Shown here: positions 24,301 to 39,300 of the stretch, piece after piece | Layout: each line of letters opens with the position of its first letter | Numbering within the stretch: the stretch's first letter is position 1 | DNA from: Mytilus californianus | Lineage: Eukaryota > Mollusca > Bivalvia > Mytilida > Mytilidae | Assembly (NCBI RefSeq): GCF_021869535.1 | Contig: NW_026262593.1 | Span: 60,286,318 to 60,350,317 of the forward strand | Length of the DNA stretch: 64,000 bases | Direction: 5' to 3' | Position numbers and translations under genes: made by a program | Notes under the pieces: model-generated | Seen by the model: only the letters and a program-made list of their open reading frames with translations | Told to the model about the DNA's origin: nothing | Databases searched by the model: none

Positions 24301-27300
24301 ATTTAAAAAAAGTAAAAAGCATAATCATTCCAAACCACCAACAATCAACAGTTTCAGAGATAATAATGCAACGCCATAATTAAAAGATTGTAAATCAATC
24401 AATATATGTATGCTGTATACAGACAACATTCAGACATACTGAAAACCAACTTTGTTTTGTGTTTTTCATTTTCATTGTGATTTTCTAATTATTGTAATGT
24501 ATCTATACAAAGGAAGATCTGATTTTATTATATTTGCAATATTTTTTTACAAGGACAGTCATGGAAAAAATTATTTCTTCACTAAAAAAAGTTGGTTCAC
24601 AGAATACAGCAATAATATGGCATTCACAGTATATAGCAATAATATGGCATATGAATTTACTGAAGCTATAAATGAAAGCACAAACCATAATAAAATGCTC
24701 CGCTGGGGCGCAGCTTGATACGACCGCAGAAATCGAACCATGAACAGTTGGGGCAAGTATGGACACAACATTCAAGCTTGATACAGCACTGAATTTGGAT
24801 TGTAATTAAATATTTGACACAGCATAGGTTTCTGACACAGAATGAAAGTGGTCTAAGAACTTAGAATTTTTAATTTACCTATTCAAACCATATCATTATT
24901 ATCTGCTTTTATATATAAATCAGAAATAACCAATTTAAAAAGGAAAAATTTAAAGAAAAAAAAGGAAAAAAAAATCCCCCCCCCAAATTTTTTGAACCCC
25001 CTTATGATTCATCACCCCCAAACTCAATTCCAGCCTTCCCTTTGTGGTATGGTACCTTGCAGTATAATTTCAGAGAGATCCATACACTTGAACACAAGTT
25101 ATTGTCTGGAAACTAGAAAAATGCTTGTTTTTTGGCCCCTTTTTGGCCCCAAATTCTTAAACGTTTAGGGCAATTACCCCCAAACTCAAACCCAGCTTTC
25201 CCTTTGTGATATAGAACCTTGCAGTACAATTTCATAAAGATCCATACACTTACACACAAGTTATTGTCCTGAAACTAGAAAAATGCTTGTTTTTACGGCC
25301 CTTTTATGGCCCCCCAATTCCTAAAAATTTTGAGGGAATTACCCCCAAAATCAATCCCAGCCTTCCCGTTGTGGTATGGTACCTTGCAGTACAATTTCAG
25401 AGAGATCCATACACCTGAACACAAGTTATTGTCTGGAAACTAGAAAAATGCTTATTTTTGGCCCCTTTTTGGCCCCTTTTTCCTAAACTTTTTGGGCAAT
25501 TACCCCCAAACTCATTTCCAGCTTTCCCTTTGTGATATGGAACCTTGTAGTACAATTTCATAAAGATCCATACACTTACACACAAGTTATTGTCATGAAA
25601 CTAGAAAAATGCTTGTTTTTTGCCCCTTTTTTGCCCCTAATTCCTAAAATTTGAAGGCAATTACCCCCAAAATCAATCCCAGCATTCCCTTTGTGATATG
25701 GATCCTTGTGATACAATGTCAGAGAGATCCATACACTTACACACAAGTTATGTCTGGAAGTTACAAAAATGCTTATTTTTGGCCCCTAATTCCTTAACTG
25801 TTGGTACCATAACCCCCAAAATCAATCCCCACCTTCCTTTTGTGGTATTGAACCTTATGGTAAAATTTCATAGAGATCCATTCACTTAAACTAAAGTTAG
25901 AGTGAAAAACTAATGTGTCTTCGGACGACGACGAAGCCAACGTCATACCAATATACGACCACAAAAATTTGTTTGCGGTCGTATAAAAAAGCTACACATA
26001 CATTAATAAACTGTTATCACAGAAATATGTCTCGCCTATTTGTTATTTTGATGATTCAAATGAAATTAAAATAGCAATACTTTAACATGTAAGTTATGCA
26101 AATATTCAAAGTCAATGAACCATGACTGAAGGTACAGGGCTAATGAAAAATGAAAATGAGATGTGCCAATGCTAATACAACTGCATACCAAATACCATTA
26201 ACTTTTCATAAGTTGTTCCCTTTAATCAAACCTAAACACAAACATTAACTTGTAAACTATGTGAAAGTTTCAAAGTCAATGAACCATAATGAGGGGGTGG
26301 GGTTATATAATCTCCATGGAAATGAAACTTAATGCCAATACATTTGCATACAAAATATCATCGACTTAATATTAGTGGTTCATCTTAAACGGACCCAATC
26401 ACAAATTAATACATGAAAACTAAGCAAAATTTTCAAAGTCAATTAACTATGACTCAGGGGGCGGGGCCAAATATCTCCATGGAAATGAGATATGCAAATG
26501 CTTATACAACTAAATACCAAATATCATTGACCTACCACTAGTGGTTCCCCATAAACTGACCTAATCACAAACTAATACATGTAAACTAAGCAAAGTTTAG
26601 AAGTCAATAGATCATGACTGAGGGGGCAGGGCCAAATAATCTGCATGGTAATGAAATGTGCCATTGCTAATACAACTGCATACCAAATATCATTGACCTA
26701 CCACTAGTGGTTCACCATAATCTAGACCTAATCACAAACTATTACATTGTTGCCGCCGCCGATGCCGGAAACAGCATACTTATGTCTCGCTTTTTGACTC
26801 TGTCAAGGCAAAACAAAAATTAGCTATATCATAAAGTTCAATAAAAGTACACACACCATAAATAAATTTCATTTAACAGTAATTTTCATGGCATCTAAAG
26901 TTTTCTTGGTTTTGTTTGTACACACATATTTGGATAACCATAAGTTCTATTCTATCATTGAAAAAAGATTTTGAGGGTATAATTTTTTATAAACTTTTCT
27001 CAGGGGCATATTCACGTGGAGACATGCGCTCTCCCTAAAATCAGAAAATAATTTTGGGGCATAAAAAACGTCTAAAAAAGTCACACGCACCCTAACCTAA
27101 AATCAATTTCTGCCCCTGTTTGTCTATATTAACCTGGTTTACTTACTGTGACATTAATTCCCTTTTATCATGCAAGAGCTGTTGATAATTTTTATCCATT
27201 TTCTCCTTCCAGTCCATTTCCTTCCTGAGAGAATTCCTCGTCAATCTCAGATCCTCTTCACATCGTCCAATCTGCTCCTGCATCCTTGCTCTCTCCTTAG

Positions 27301-30300
27301 AATATATCTCTCTGCAAATAAAAAAAAGGATTTCGTTATGTTTTTCTTTAAAAAATCTTTTGTTTACTCTTTTTTTTTTCTGCAATCAAACTTTTTCCAA
27401 ATAGAACTGATTGATTGAATGGTTGCATCTTTTTGCCAAATAAAGTTATCATTTGCACACACGTTAGGGCTTTTATAATATCTTTCTGCCGAAGCTGCAG
27501 TGTGAGTTATCAAAACAAAAACTACTTAAATTGAACTATTTCATATGGGCAGTGTTGATTTAGACCTTTTCTACTCTAAATACTTATAAAAAGATTCTTA
27601 ACAATATAACTAACCATTTGTGATACAATTTGTTTACGAATTCATGCTTTTTGCTGTTGATCAAGAGATGGAGTTGGACAAAGTTATTGTAATATGTTTT
27701 GTAATGACTTATTCTTTATCTGATCAAAAGAAGATTCCAAATTTTATCAGTCTGCAAACTAGCCACTAATTTCGCAGTTTTATTGTACCTTTCTCAAAAT
27801 TATTTTGATAACCAATTTTCCATTTTTACTATACACCTAAAAGCATTTCTACACAAACCCAGTAGGCATCTATGTAACTAAAATCTATATGTAATGACCT
27901 GTAAATCATGCATAAATAAATAATAAATTATTCAGAGAGCATTGTGTCAGAAAACCCACATAAATAGTGACTAAATCAAAGAGATTACTATAACCCATAA
28001 TGAATAACCATCATGCACTTTTTCTTCTTTTTTTTTACCTATTTTGAATTTTAATCTTTGAAAAAAAAACAGGATATGAATACACAATCAGTCAACATGC
28101 ACATTATATTAAAGGCCTGTTCAACAACAAAAATTAACATCTGTTAAATGTAGATCCATCTCTCCCCCTCCCCAACCCTAAAAAAAACCAAATACCTGCA
28201 GAAATTAGTATGAAATCTCAATAGTCAACAGTCCTGAAATACCTTTGCTTTTATCTCAGAAATCTCACCATCTAAGTTTAATCTATCTTTGATTTCATTA
28301 TATGAATCATATTAAAATCCTTTTGACTATATTCCTGATATACTTAATGAGATATATGTTACTAAAATTTAATTATTTTTCTTTTACTACCTTTTAATAA
28401 AAAAAATAAAAAAACTGATGTAAATCTCAAGAAAGTACTTTTTGAAATAGGGAAATCCCAATGATATCTGTTAACCTTCATATTTAATGATTTTCTGATA
28501 AACTATGAATGAAGATGATGATGATCTAAATAGGATTTTTTTTTTCATTATACAAGGCTTTCATAGGAGTAAAAAATTCCCTGGCATTACTCAAAAGGGT
28601 ACAAGAGATATCCCATATATGAGAACACATAACGTTAAGGATAAAATATAAGTCTCAGTGACCTATATATAGCAGAACTTCGTATGGATATAGCAGTGAA
28701 GTTTTTAAGAGAATCAACATTGGATCTCTGGGAAATGATTTTAAATGCAGATCCTAACCAAGATACCCAAGCATGAACAGATGGTCAAGGTGACTCAAAT
28801 ATCCATGAAATCTGTTAGGCTTTACAAAATGATTGTATGGGTTAAATATCATTTATATGCCACAATGGGTATCAAAAAGATGTTAACATAAACACAATCT
28901 TGACTGATGACAATCAAGTGTACAATATAGGTCACAGTGACCCAAATGTGTTGGTCTAGTACAAAGCAGGTTATATTCATATTTTATGCTTTTGTCTTGG
29001 ATATGCATGTAATATTTGCTGTTGAACAGTCATTAAATGTTCTATATATAGATGAAGAATGTAAGGGGAATTATTAATTGTATACCCCACAAAGTTTCTG
29101 AGGAATGGACCTAACTATACTTAACCAAAGTGAAGAACTTCTAGGCGTATTAATAATATGCCTCTTTCACTTTAAAAGGAAGAACATTTCTGAAGCCTAC
29201 ATGCATATTCATTCCAGTGATCTTATACACGAAGCTGTGACTATACATATAACGTTGAAATATCCAATACATTTTTACATATCTGATTAAAATAATATTA
29301 CTTGTGTTTACAATATGTGCATTTTGATGGGAATTCACATCTAATAACAAAAATAATATTCTAAAAAAAAAAAATTCAAAAGACCTACTTCCTTTGCATA
29401 ACAATGTCATCTGAGACAAAGCTCCTGAAAATGGATACATGAAAATAAAAACTAAGTCAGCTACAATGCAACTAGAAATGGATATAATTAATTTTAAAAG
29501 TGTCTTATAAATTTCTATTCCAATAAATATATTTTAATTTCATTCATTGCTGAAAGTAATTTTTTTTCAGTTTGATGAAACTTAATTTCAGACATGATTT
29601 GTAAGAAATTTTTAAATGGATTCTGTATCCTCTAGATGACCATAAGTGGCTATGCACTACTGAACATATATAACATGCTGTATACATGTATTATATATAT
29701 ATTATAACTACAATGTATAGAAATTTTATTCTGAATTCTGAAACATGCAAGGTTGCACTTTTTATGACAAAAACAAATATCAAGGCCACAATATGATGTT
29801 TTACAGTTTTAGGGAACTTTTAAATTACCAATATATTTAGGAATGTGAAATATTATACAGATTCTGAGAAATAGAATTCCATACACTGAAGCTAGTAAGG
29901 CAAATCGTCCAATCAGATTCTTGAAATATTTGTTCAATCATACCTGGCTCTCATGAGTTTGACTTTAGTCTTCATCTTCCTCTCTTCGTATTTTCGTTCC
30001 TGCATTTCTCTTCTCTCATTCACAGTCAACAGTTCATACTGTAAGTCTTTTATCTCCTTTTGTAGTCTTACAATCTGATCCATCATTGACCTCTTACCAA
30101 CCTCTGTCATGTGCTGTTGCTATATTTAAATATGATGAAACACAATTATATCACATATAACCTAATGTAAAATTTCAGACACTTTTAAAACTTTAATCTT
30201 AATTCTTTATCATTAAACAAGTAAGTTTTTAGAAATAACAAAAAATACATTCGTTCATAATCATAAAAATCCTTTTAAATATTAGAAACTTTTTTGCTGG

Positions 30301-33300
30301 ATTAAAAAAAAAGTGTACTAGGCATTTTTGACATGAAATCTATAATAATGGAATTGGATAATGAAAGTGAAAATGCTAACTAAAATACAGAAGAAAATAT
30401 GTAATTGTTATAATAATTCTAATAAACTATTTTCATGCATTTTATACTGTGCTTTTTAAATATATGTACAACTTCTACAACATAAAATTACATCTATAAA
30501 CTGTATACTACATATATTGTGACATATTAAGGCCATTCAACAAAAGTAAGGAATTCACTGCCATCATTTCTTACATATAATTTATATAGATAAAGATAAA
30601 AAAAAATCCTGTTTTATTTCATGAAATTTATGCATATTGTAGGAAAGAATAAAAGGAAGTGAAAGGAATATATCAATGAGACAGCAAACCAACAAAACAT
30701 AAAGTCAAAAAGACATTTTGTTGATATATCTGTAGCATTGTTCTTAACTCCCTTAGTTGCCAAAACATAACACTTTTTCACTTTGTAAATCCGCTAAAAT
30801 ATGTTATGCTATAAACTTTCTTTAGCAAAAAGTCATTACAATCGAGCAACATTCCACCAATTAACAATAACATCATGCAAAAATAAACTGCATTCTTTGT
30901 AAAGAGCCCAAAACTAATGAAGAATGGAATTTTAAAGAATGAATATATGATATATTTCTTAACATAATTAGTAATTTATCATTATTTAGAATCTAGACTT
31001 TATTTCTGACTTTGCTGATATTTTTTAAGTAAAGTTGCATAAATTTTTTTTTAATTTTTTTTTTCAATCAAACTTTATTAGATAGATTATAATATGATTA
31101 ATTACATCAGTCAAAAAAAATGCCAGATTTTCCAATAAAAAATTATATCAAAGTGTTTAAAGGCAAACTTTAAATGTTTGTCTCTCAAATAAATGAAATA
31201 TTAGAACTTTGACTATAATTCAGCAAAGACTTCAATAAAGTTACGAAGATGAAACTGTGTAGATGAAGAATACTAAAGCCATGCTACAGAAAAAGGAGCG
31301 CTATTTTGCCCATAGCTGTACCTGACCATCCCAGTTTGTTGAATACAGGTTTGAATCCTGGCAGCATGAAAATAAAACACCATATTAGTTTTAAATCTAC
31401 AGGCAAGAAACAGGCAGCATATATATTTTGTTCATATTTTTCACTTTTTTTATTGCGTTAAATTTGTAATGAACAAAGTATCATTTCAATATGAAAACGA
31501 ATTTTGTTTCATTCAAAATAATTTAAAAGTGTACAAAAATTATCAACCATTATAAACTTAAATTGAAGCTGCCTATTTCATTAAGAAGTTCTGAATTCAT
31601 CCATCTGTGTGGTAAAGCCAATATCCCTTCGTGTATCTCTATAGATTGGTGACTTGTAGAAGACTTTATTAATTTGAAAATAAATACCTGAATAGCTTTT
31701 GAAATATTTAACTGAAAATGTAATTCTTAAATTTGACTACTAAAACAAATATACGAAAATTACTATTTAAAACACCTATCACCAAATAATTTTCAAAAGC
31801 TCATGAATATTCAAACTTTGATGTGTTGTGTCAGTGGCTACATCAACCCCTTATTCACTCATTAAGGCTAGTTGCATCCCTTTCCCAACTCAATCAACCA
31901 TGTCCACAACACAATGTTAATTACCCACCATTTCAATAGCAGTCTGGCTTCTGTCATGCATCTCCTCCAACTTGGCCTCAAGATCTAGCATCGTGTGTTG
32001 TAGCTCTCGATTTTGCTCCATGACTTTAGATTCTCTCGTTCTCAGTAAAGAGACTTGGTGTTTGAGTTCTGCCACTGTTTGATCTAATAGTGTTCTGTAA
32101 AGGCAGTAACCAATAATAATTAAACAAGAATGTGTCCATAGTACACGGATGCCCCACTTGCACTATAATTTTTTATGTTCAGTGGACCGTGAAATTGGAG
32201 TCAAAACTCTAATTTGGCATTAAAATTGGAAAGATCATATCATAGGGAACATGTGTACTAAGTTTCAAGTTGATTGGACTTCAACTTCATCAAAAACTAC
32301 CTTGACCAAACACTTTAACCTGAAGCGGGACTGACTGACGGACAGACCATCGTAGGTGGGGCATAAAAATCATTAACAAATACATGCCTTTGCTATGAAA
32401 CAACTATGCCTTAAAGAAAAGGTCATGATACTTAAAATCTAAGAGACAATAAAATAACCATATCCATGATGATCCCATTTACATAGCTGAGTTCCCGAAA
32501 GACATGGTACAACGGTTACAACCAGTAAAATGTTGGCCTGAATAGTAACTGCATGTTTTCTACAGAGAAAATATTAAATAAACTCAGATAAATAGATGTC
32601 CAATACCTACCTCTGTAACTTTTCTCCTTCCATCTGATTCCTTAATTGTACAACTTGTTCTTTTTTCTCCTGTAAATCATGCTTTAGATCCTCTGCCTGA
32701 TGCATTTGATGTTCAACTGATTTCATTTTGTATGACACATCATTCAATTCATGTTGCAGCTTCTCAGCCTAAAACACACAATATTTTTCTTGTAATCATG
32801 TATCAAAGGCTCAGTTTCAAATTTCTGTTGATCCAAGGTCAGACACCCATTATTTCTGGAAGGGAACCTTTCATTTCTTAACTACCAAAGCCAAGGACAT
32901 CCTATCCTTTACATTGATGCTTTATACAATACCTAAGACTTTCTAAAGGGGTTTCTTTAATTTAACAAGAATGTGTCCATAGTACATGCATGCCCCACTC
33001 GCACTATCATTTTCTATGTTCAGTGGACCATGAAATTGGGGTCAAAACTCTTGATTTCGCATTAAAATTAGAAAGATCATATCATAGGGAACATGTGTAC
33101 TACGTTTCAAGTTGATTGGACTTCAACTTCATCAAAAACTACCTTGACCAAAAACTTTAACCTGTAGCAACCAAAAACTTTAACCTGAAGTGGGACAGAC
33201 GGACAAACGAATGGATGGACGAAAATGGTTCAGGACCTTTCATTCCATATTTTTTGGTTAGCAAATGTGAACCCCTGATTAATAGTTAAGTCAATTCACA

Positions 33301-36300
33301 AGAATCCAAGTTTTGCTGGTTTTTACATATCATGCAATATTAAATGCCTTTAAAGCTTGATGCTGACCAGTAATATCATGTGTCTCATAGGTCCATGCAC
33401 TTCTAAAGAAGGTACCCTGAAATAAGTTTTGGTCTTTTACTTCTTTTTTGTGCTTGCCAATTTATATATTCAATCTTTCCAAACTTTCACCCTTAAGCAT
33501 ACCATAAAGGTTGTTTCAGAAACATATATTTTGTGCATGAAACTCATATACATTTTTGTGACAAAGTAGTTTCTTATTTAGAACAAAGGTTAAACTTTAA
33601 GAAATACAATTGCAGAGTGGGTATTTTTTAAATACTTTCCATAATTATTTCATATATTTAAACATGCAAAATACCAGAAGGTTAGTACTCTTACTCAATT
33701 TTATGTACTCTTAATTTTGACAGAATACATTGTCCATACCAATTTTTTTAAGTATATTTTCATAATTTAATGTGTAAAATTTCTACTAAATCTTTTAACA
33801 ACACAAAGAAAGAAAACAGTTCGAGCCCTGTTACTTGTGCAAAAATGTAGAATTTCATGAAAAAGTCTTAATACAAAATAATGCACTGCACACATAGGAC
33901 AAACGTTTACAAAAAACAAAAGTAAGGCAGTTATCTCAAGTCATTTTCCTAATCAATACAGACATGTTTACAAAATCTGTTTGAGTATTGATGGGTAAAT
34001 AAATCTTATTTTTCAGATAAAAAATTGAACAAGTATAGCATGACAACTTTCCCGAAACTGTATTATTCACTCAAACACACATATTTCTGTGCATGACTTC
34101 ATTTGATACGAAAAAGAGATAAATACTCATCCTATCATCTTTGTATCCAACTAGCATATTTCTTATTTTATGACTTTAGTTTCAACTGAAAAGTTTCCAA
34201 CTTCTAATTTTTATTTTACATTTCTCATAAATCTTTCATTTGCCTAAACAAGATGTTCTTATGTTGGCGAATGAAAGGGAAGCTTTTATAGTTACCTGCT
34301 TTATATTCAAATGTTAAATTGATAAATATGTAGCAAGATTAGCCTTTAGTACTGAGAACAAATAAGAATGTGAATGAAAAGGAAGCTTTTATCCTTTACC
34401 TGCTTTATATCAAAATTTTTATAAGATAAATATGTAGCCAGGTTAGCTTATATATCTAGCCAGGTTAGCCTTTTCCTTCAGTGCTGAGGAGAACAAAATA
34501 AGAATTGTCTCCCCTGTTATTTATTAAAGGGAAATAACAAAATAATAATGTTTTAAAAAAATTAATGATTTTTATTCTAGAATACAAAACACTAGCATCA
34601 CAACACATCTAAAACTTAACAACTAGAGTGTAACTACATCTTATATGAAGCAACAATGTGTTAATGAAATAAACCTCTACTCAGCACTTACTTTCTTTAC
34701 TGAATGAAAGACTTTATTTCGGTAGGCCTTGAAATGATATGAACAAAGAGTATAAGATAGAACTGTATAGCTCACCATATTGTATATGAAATAAAATATT
34801 CATGATTTGAAAGAAACTGTGATAAATTCGGTCTGAATATATGGAAAGTGAAATTCTTACAATGAAACATGGTCTGAATATGCAATCAAGAAAAGCAATG
34901 ATACAAATGAAATATAAGAATTCATTAAAAGAAAACTGCTCTGGAACATGCAATCAAGGCAAGCACTGTTACAGATGAAAAATCATGTTAATAACCTAAT
35001 TTAATACTATGTTAAATCTTAATGAAAATTACAGGTTCTTTTGCATATACAGAAATGAATGCTTGATGAATTACTGTAAGATGAGAAATGTTCACAGTAT
35101 GTTTATTTTGCATTTTTTTCTGTGGCCATATCTAATGCGCCAAATTATCTGTGTGAAATCAAACACTTGAAACATTGTGAAAATGACACAACCAAATTGC
35201 GAAAATTTCCCAGCATACAGCATATATATAATCCTAGTCTACGCTATAGATTTACAAAAAAAAAACTTTCGTTCACTCACTTCAACCCAGCAAAGAAAAT
35301 AGTAAACTCATGACAGGCGTGTTTTATACTGACCTTTCTGTCTGATGTTTCTGCCCTATTCTGTGCAGATTTCAGACTAGCCTCAAGGTTAGCAGTAGAC
35401 TGCTGTACCAGTGTATTCTCAGCATATTTATTATTGTATCTCTGTAATAGACAAAATGCAAAAATAACAAGATGTGGTATGATTGCCAATGAGACAACTC
35501 TCCACCAGGGACCAAATAACGTAGAAGTTATCAACTATAGGTCCCCGTACGCTTTTATGAATGTTTTCGTGCATCGTAAACAACAATACAATTCCATAGC
35601 AAATTATCATATAAGAAACAAAATAATAAGAGATCTTCACTGTACTTCGCAAATTTCTAATAATTCATGCGCTTTATTTACAGCTCAAATTCTAACTTAA
35701 AATGCAGATTTCATTCCTCATTTGTTTTTCTGTGTAGTATTTTAAACAGTTAGGTACCTGATACTTTAAATTCAGAATTGTGATCATTTTTTAAAGTAAA
35801 TCTAGGAAAACTGATTATGTAAAAATAATCAATGCAATTCCTTAAAAGGTAGTACTAGTCATATTTACCCTTTCAAGTTCATCTTCTAAATTTCTCTTCG
35901 TCAATTCAAGTGTGGCATTCTTTTCCATCAAACTTCTAACTTGACTCCATACCTACGAAAATATATAGATATTAACAATAACATTCTATAGTGGAGTGTA
36001 ATTTTACTTTAAAATAAAATACAAATCTGATTAATATTGGTATGTAAGTGTTTGTAATGAACCACTGGCATTTAATTTTAAAGTCTATTCTTTATGAATG
36101 TAGAAATTAGGAAACAATTGCTATTTGAAATTTTTGTAAAAAAAAGTTGGAATTTAATTATTATTACCTTTTGAAAAATACCTTCCAGAACAATATTCTT
36201 GAGTTTTAATGCGAATAAAAACTTATATGTAATATATTATTAATATTATTTGTATTTTATATATTCATTATATTAAATATGAATAAAATGTGTTACAATA

Positions 36301-39300
36301 AATAAGTGAATACAGTGATGGTCATGCCAGAAAACTGGTTCATGCAATCTGTGTCATGCTGCCAATCTTGAACTTCATACTTTATTTGAAAACAACCCTG
36401 TGTCTTTACTAAATGTTGTTACCTTATTTTGTACAGGAAGAAATACCTTATTCTGTACAGGAAGAAATACTACCTTATTCTGTACAGAAAGAAATATACC
36501 TTATTCTGTACAGGAAGAAATACCTTATTCTGTACAGGAAGAAATACTACCTTATTCTGTACAGAAAGAAATATACCTTATTCCGTACAGGAAGAAATAC
36601 CTTATTCTGTACAGAAAGAAATATACCTTATTCTGTACAGGAAGAAATACCTTATTCTGAACAGGAAGAAATAAGAAATTTGCAAGGAAAGACATTTCTG
36701 TTAGTGGCAAGCTTATCTGAGATTTTTAAGTCGCAAATTACCAGCACAGTTGAAGAAAATTTCCCACAACCAAAGATTAGTTACTAAGTATTTCTGGTTA
36801 TATTTTTTGTTTAATTTGTATGCATTTTTTTTTTAATTCATCAGAACTGTTGTTAGGACCAAAATATAAAAAAGCTAAATTTTTCAAGTTTTTCTTTACC
36901 ATTTATTCGTTGTAAGGGATTAAAGCAAGGAAAATAAAGTTTACAAGCAAAAATTTAGGAGAATAGCTAGCAAACATTTATGCAATGAATAAGAAATCAT
37001 TTCACTTATTTTTTGGCCCACATCCAAATTAAAGACCAAGAGATATGAAGAATCCTATTGGGGGAAATTTAGTGTTATCCTTATGAATATTGTAAATTAC
37101 AAATTGAATTCAGTCCTAAACATAAAAGCACAAATAAAATTTATTGTGATATCTAAAAAATTAAGCAATCAAAAACACCAATAATCTTTAAATATCCACT
37201 TGATTCTAACAAAAATATTAAAATATGCTAATAGTTTCTACTAGCGCACCTCAGCACAAATCATGCCTAAAAACTCCCTTCAACAAGGGGAGAAATAACC
37301 ATCCAAAATATAAGCACCTGTAAGGCTGGCTTTCATCTATATATTACAATGACACATCTGAGGTTCCAGAATTTAATTAGCCAAAAATGTAGACAGTTAT
37401 AATGTAAATAATATAAACAAGGATAATGTGTAATTGGGAAATACAGAGAACAAAGTATATTAGACAGATTACTGGTTAGTCTAATTTCAGCTGGAATTTT
37501 TAAATCTATATTCCTGCAACATAGCGGTAAACATGAAGTTTCATTTACATTGGTGTCTTAATTACACTTAACTTTTAACTTAATTATTAAGAAATAAAAT
37601 TTGGCAGGTCACTATTATATTAATTGCTGTACTTCCTTGAGCTTCCAAATGATACTTTACATATGAAATCTAAAAAATTACTGAAGTTACAAATAAGACC
37701 AATTATTTTGTACTAAAAATGTGTCATTGTTATATATTCACTCAGTTTCTAGACCAAAATAAAAGATGACCATTTCTACAACATAAACCCTTCTACATAA
37801 ACAACAATAAAAATATTTACATCTCTAGCAGCTTGTATCTGAAATGGATCACACTTTTATAGTTTCCATGGAAACAAGACTAAGGGTAGCAACTCTTTAT
37901 ATCAATTAAATACAACACTATCTAAGGTCAGATAATCATGGCACTTTCAATATTAATACTAGTTTGTTAATTTGAAGAAATGTCCCATTTTTACTATTTT
38001 GATTTATTGCATGAAAATTTTATATTTTGGCAGAATCAAATATTGGAAGGGTTACTGCCCTTGTTGCTAGAGATGACTTTTAAAATTAAAACAAATATAA
38101 AGTAAATGTGTGAACAACAATATAAAGAGTATATAATAAAATGATATTAAGAGTAGAATAAGGCTATGGATATACATACATCTTCGCTCTAGACAGAAGA
38201 AAAAACAACAGAAAAATATCTTAAAACTAAACTTTTAATATATATTACAGTTTAACATTTATGAAAAATGTTTGAGAAAAAGAAAATGAGTTTCAGATGA
38301 CTGAAATAATACCTTTTAATAACCAATGAGGGGAAATCACATTCATATCATTTTGTTGCAAGTGGATGCAATGAAGACGTTTTCCATTACTATCTAATGG
38401 AGAAAGTTCAATTTTATATTTCCAATATGCAACCTTCAAGAGCAAGTAAAGAATCCAATTCTATTACCAAGAGCAGAGTTTTAATGAACCACAGAAGGAT
38501 AATTGCTTCCAAAAAAATTGTGGACATAATAATTAATTTTCAACAAATTTCATTACATAGAATACATCGGACAGCATTATTTTAGGTTGCCTTTCAGTTC
38601 TTTGTGAGGATATGTTACTGTCTCAAAGACAAATACCCCACATCTGGTTTAATTTATTATCTTAAAGTCCTTCTAACATCATAAGTTTACTAGCTATATA
38701 TTGAGCATTTGCATTATCCCTGTTGTGACAAAATATTAATGCAAATAAATTTGTTCTGTAGTATTTATTTAATTGTTTTTTTTTCTAATTTCATTACAAT
38801 AGATTATGCAACTTCTATTTATTGTTAATTAAAAGTTAATTAAATGTATCCTGGTGATAACCATATATAAATAAGTATCACTTGAAATCAGTGTGCCCTA
38901 TACCAAATGCCATATTAATAACCATGATTCTATTCAAAATGAATTTCTGTTATGGTTTTACAATAAACTCGAGTTTACCCTGATGCTAAAAAATTCAGTA
39001 ACAAGATCTCATTTGCAAATGTCCTCTATTTCAAAATGCCAATAAAAATACCTAAGCAGACCACTGTCTCTGACAAAATCTACCTTTTCTATAGACCTAA
39101 TGGGAAAGATTCTTACAACCCTCTAATAACCATCCTTAACTCTTACAGTACAAAATTTGGACAGGTAGAATCCTGATCTTCACACAAATAAGATAAAAAT
39201 GAATAGAACATAATCCTGATCTTCATACAAGTAAGATAACGATGAATAGAACATAATCCTGATCTTCATACTAGTAAGATAAAGATGAATAGAACATAAA

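Noticed and set aside
24452-24775. Open frames on both strands around 24452-24775
   Set aside because: They overlap the 3' end of family A copy 3 and low-complexity flanking sequence.
36400-36787. Overlapping open frames of 81-124 codons
   Set aside because: All derive from the 24/29-bp minisatellite in three frames.
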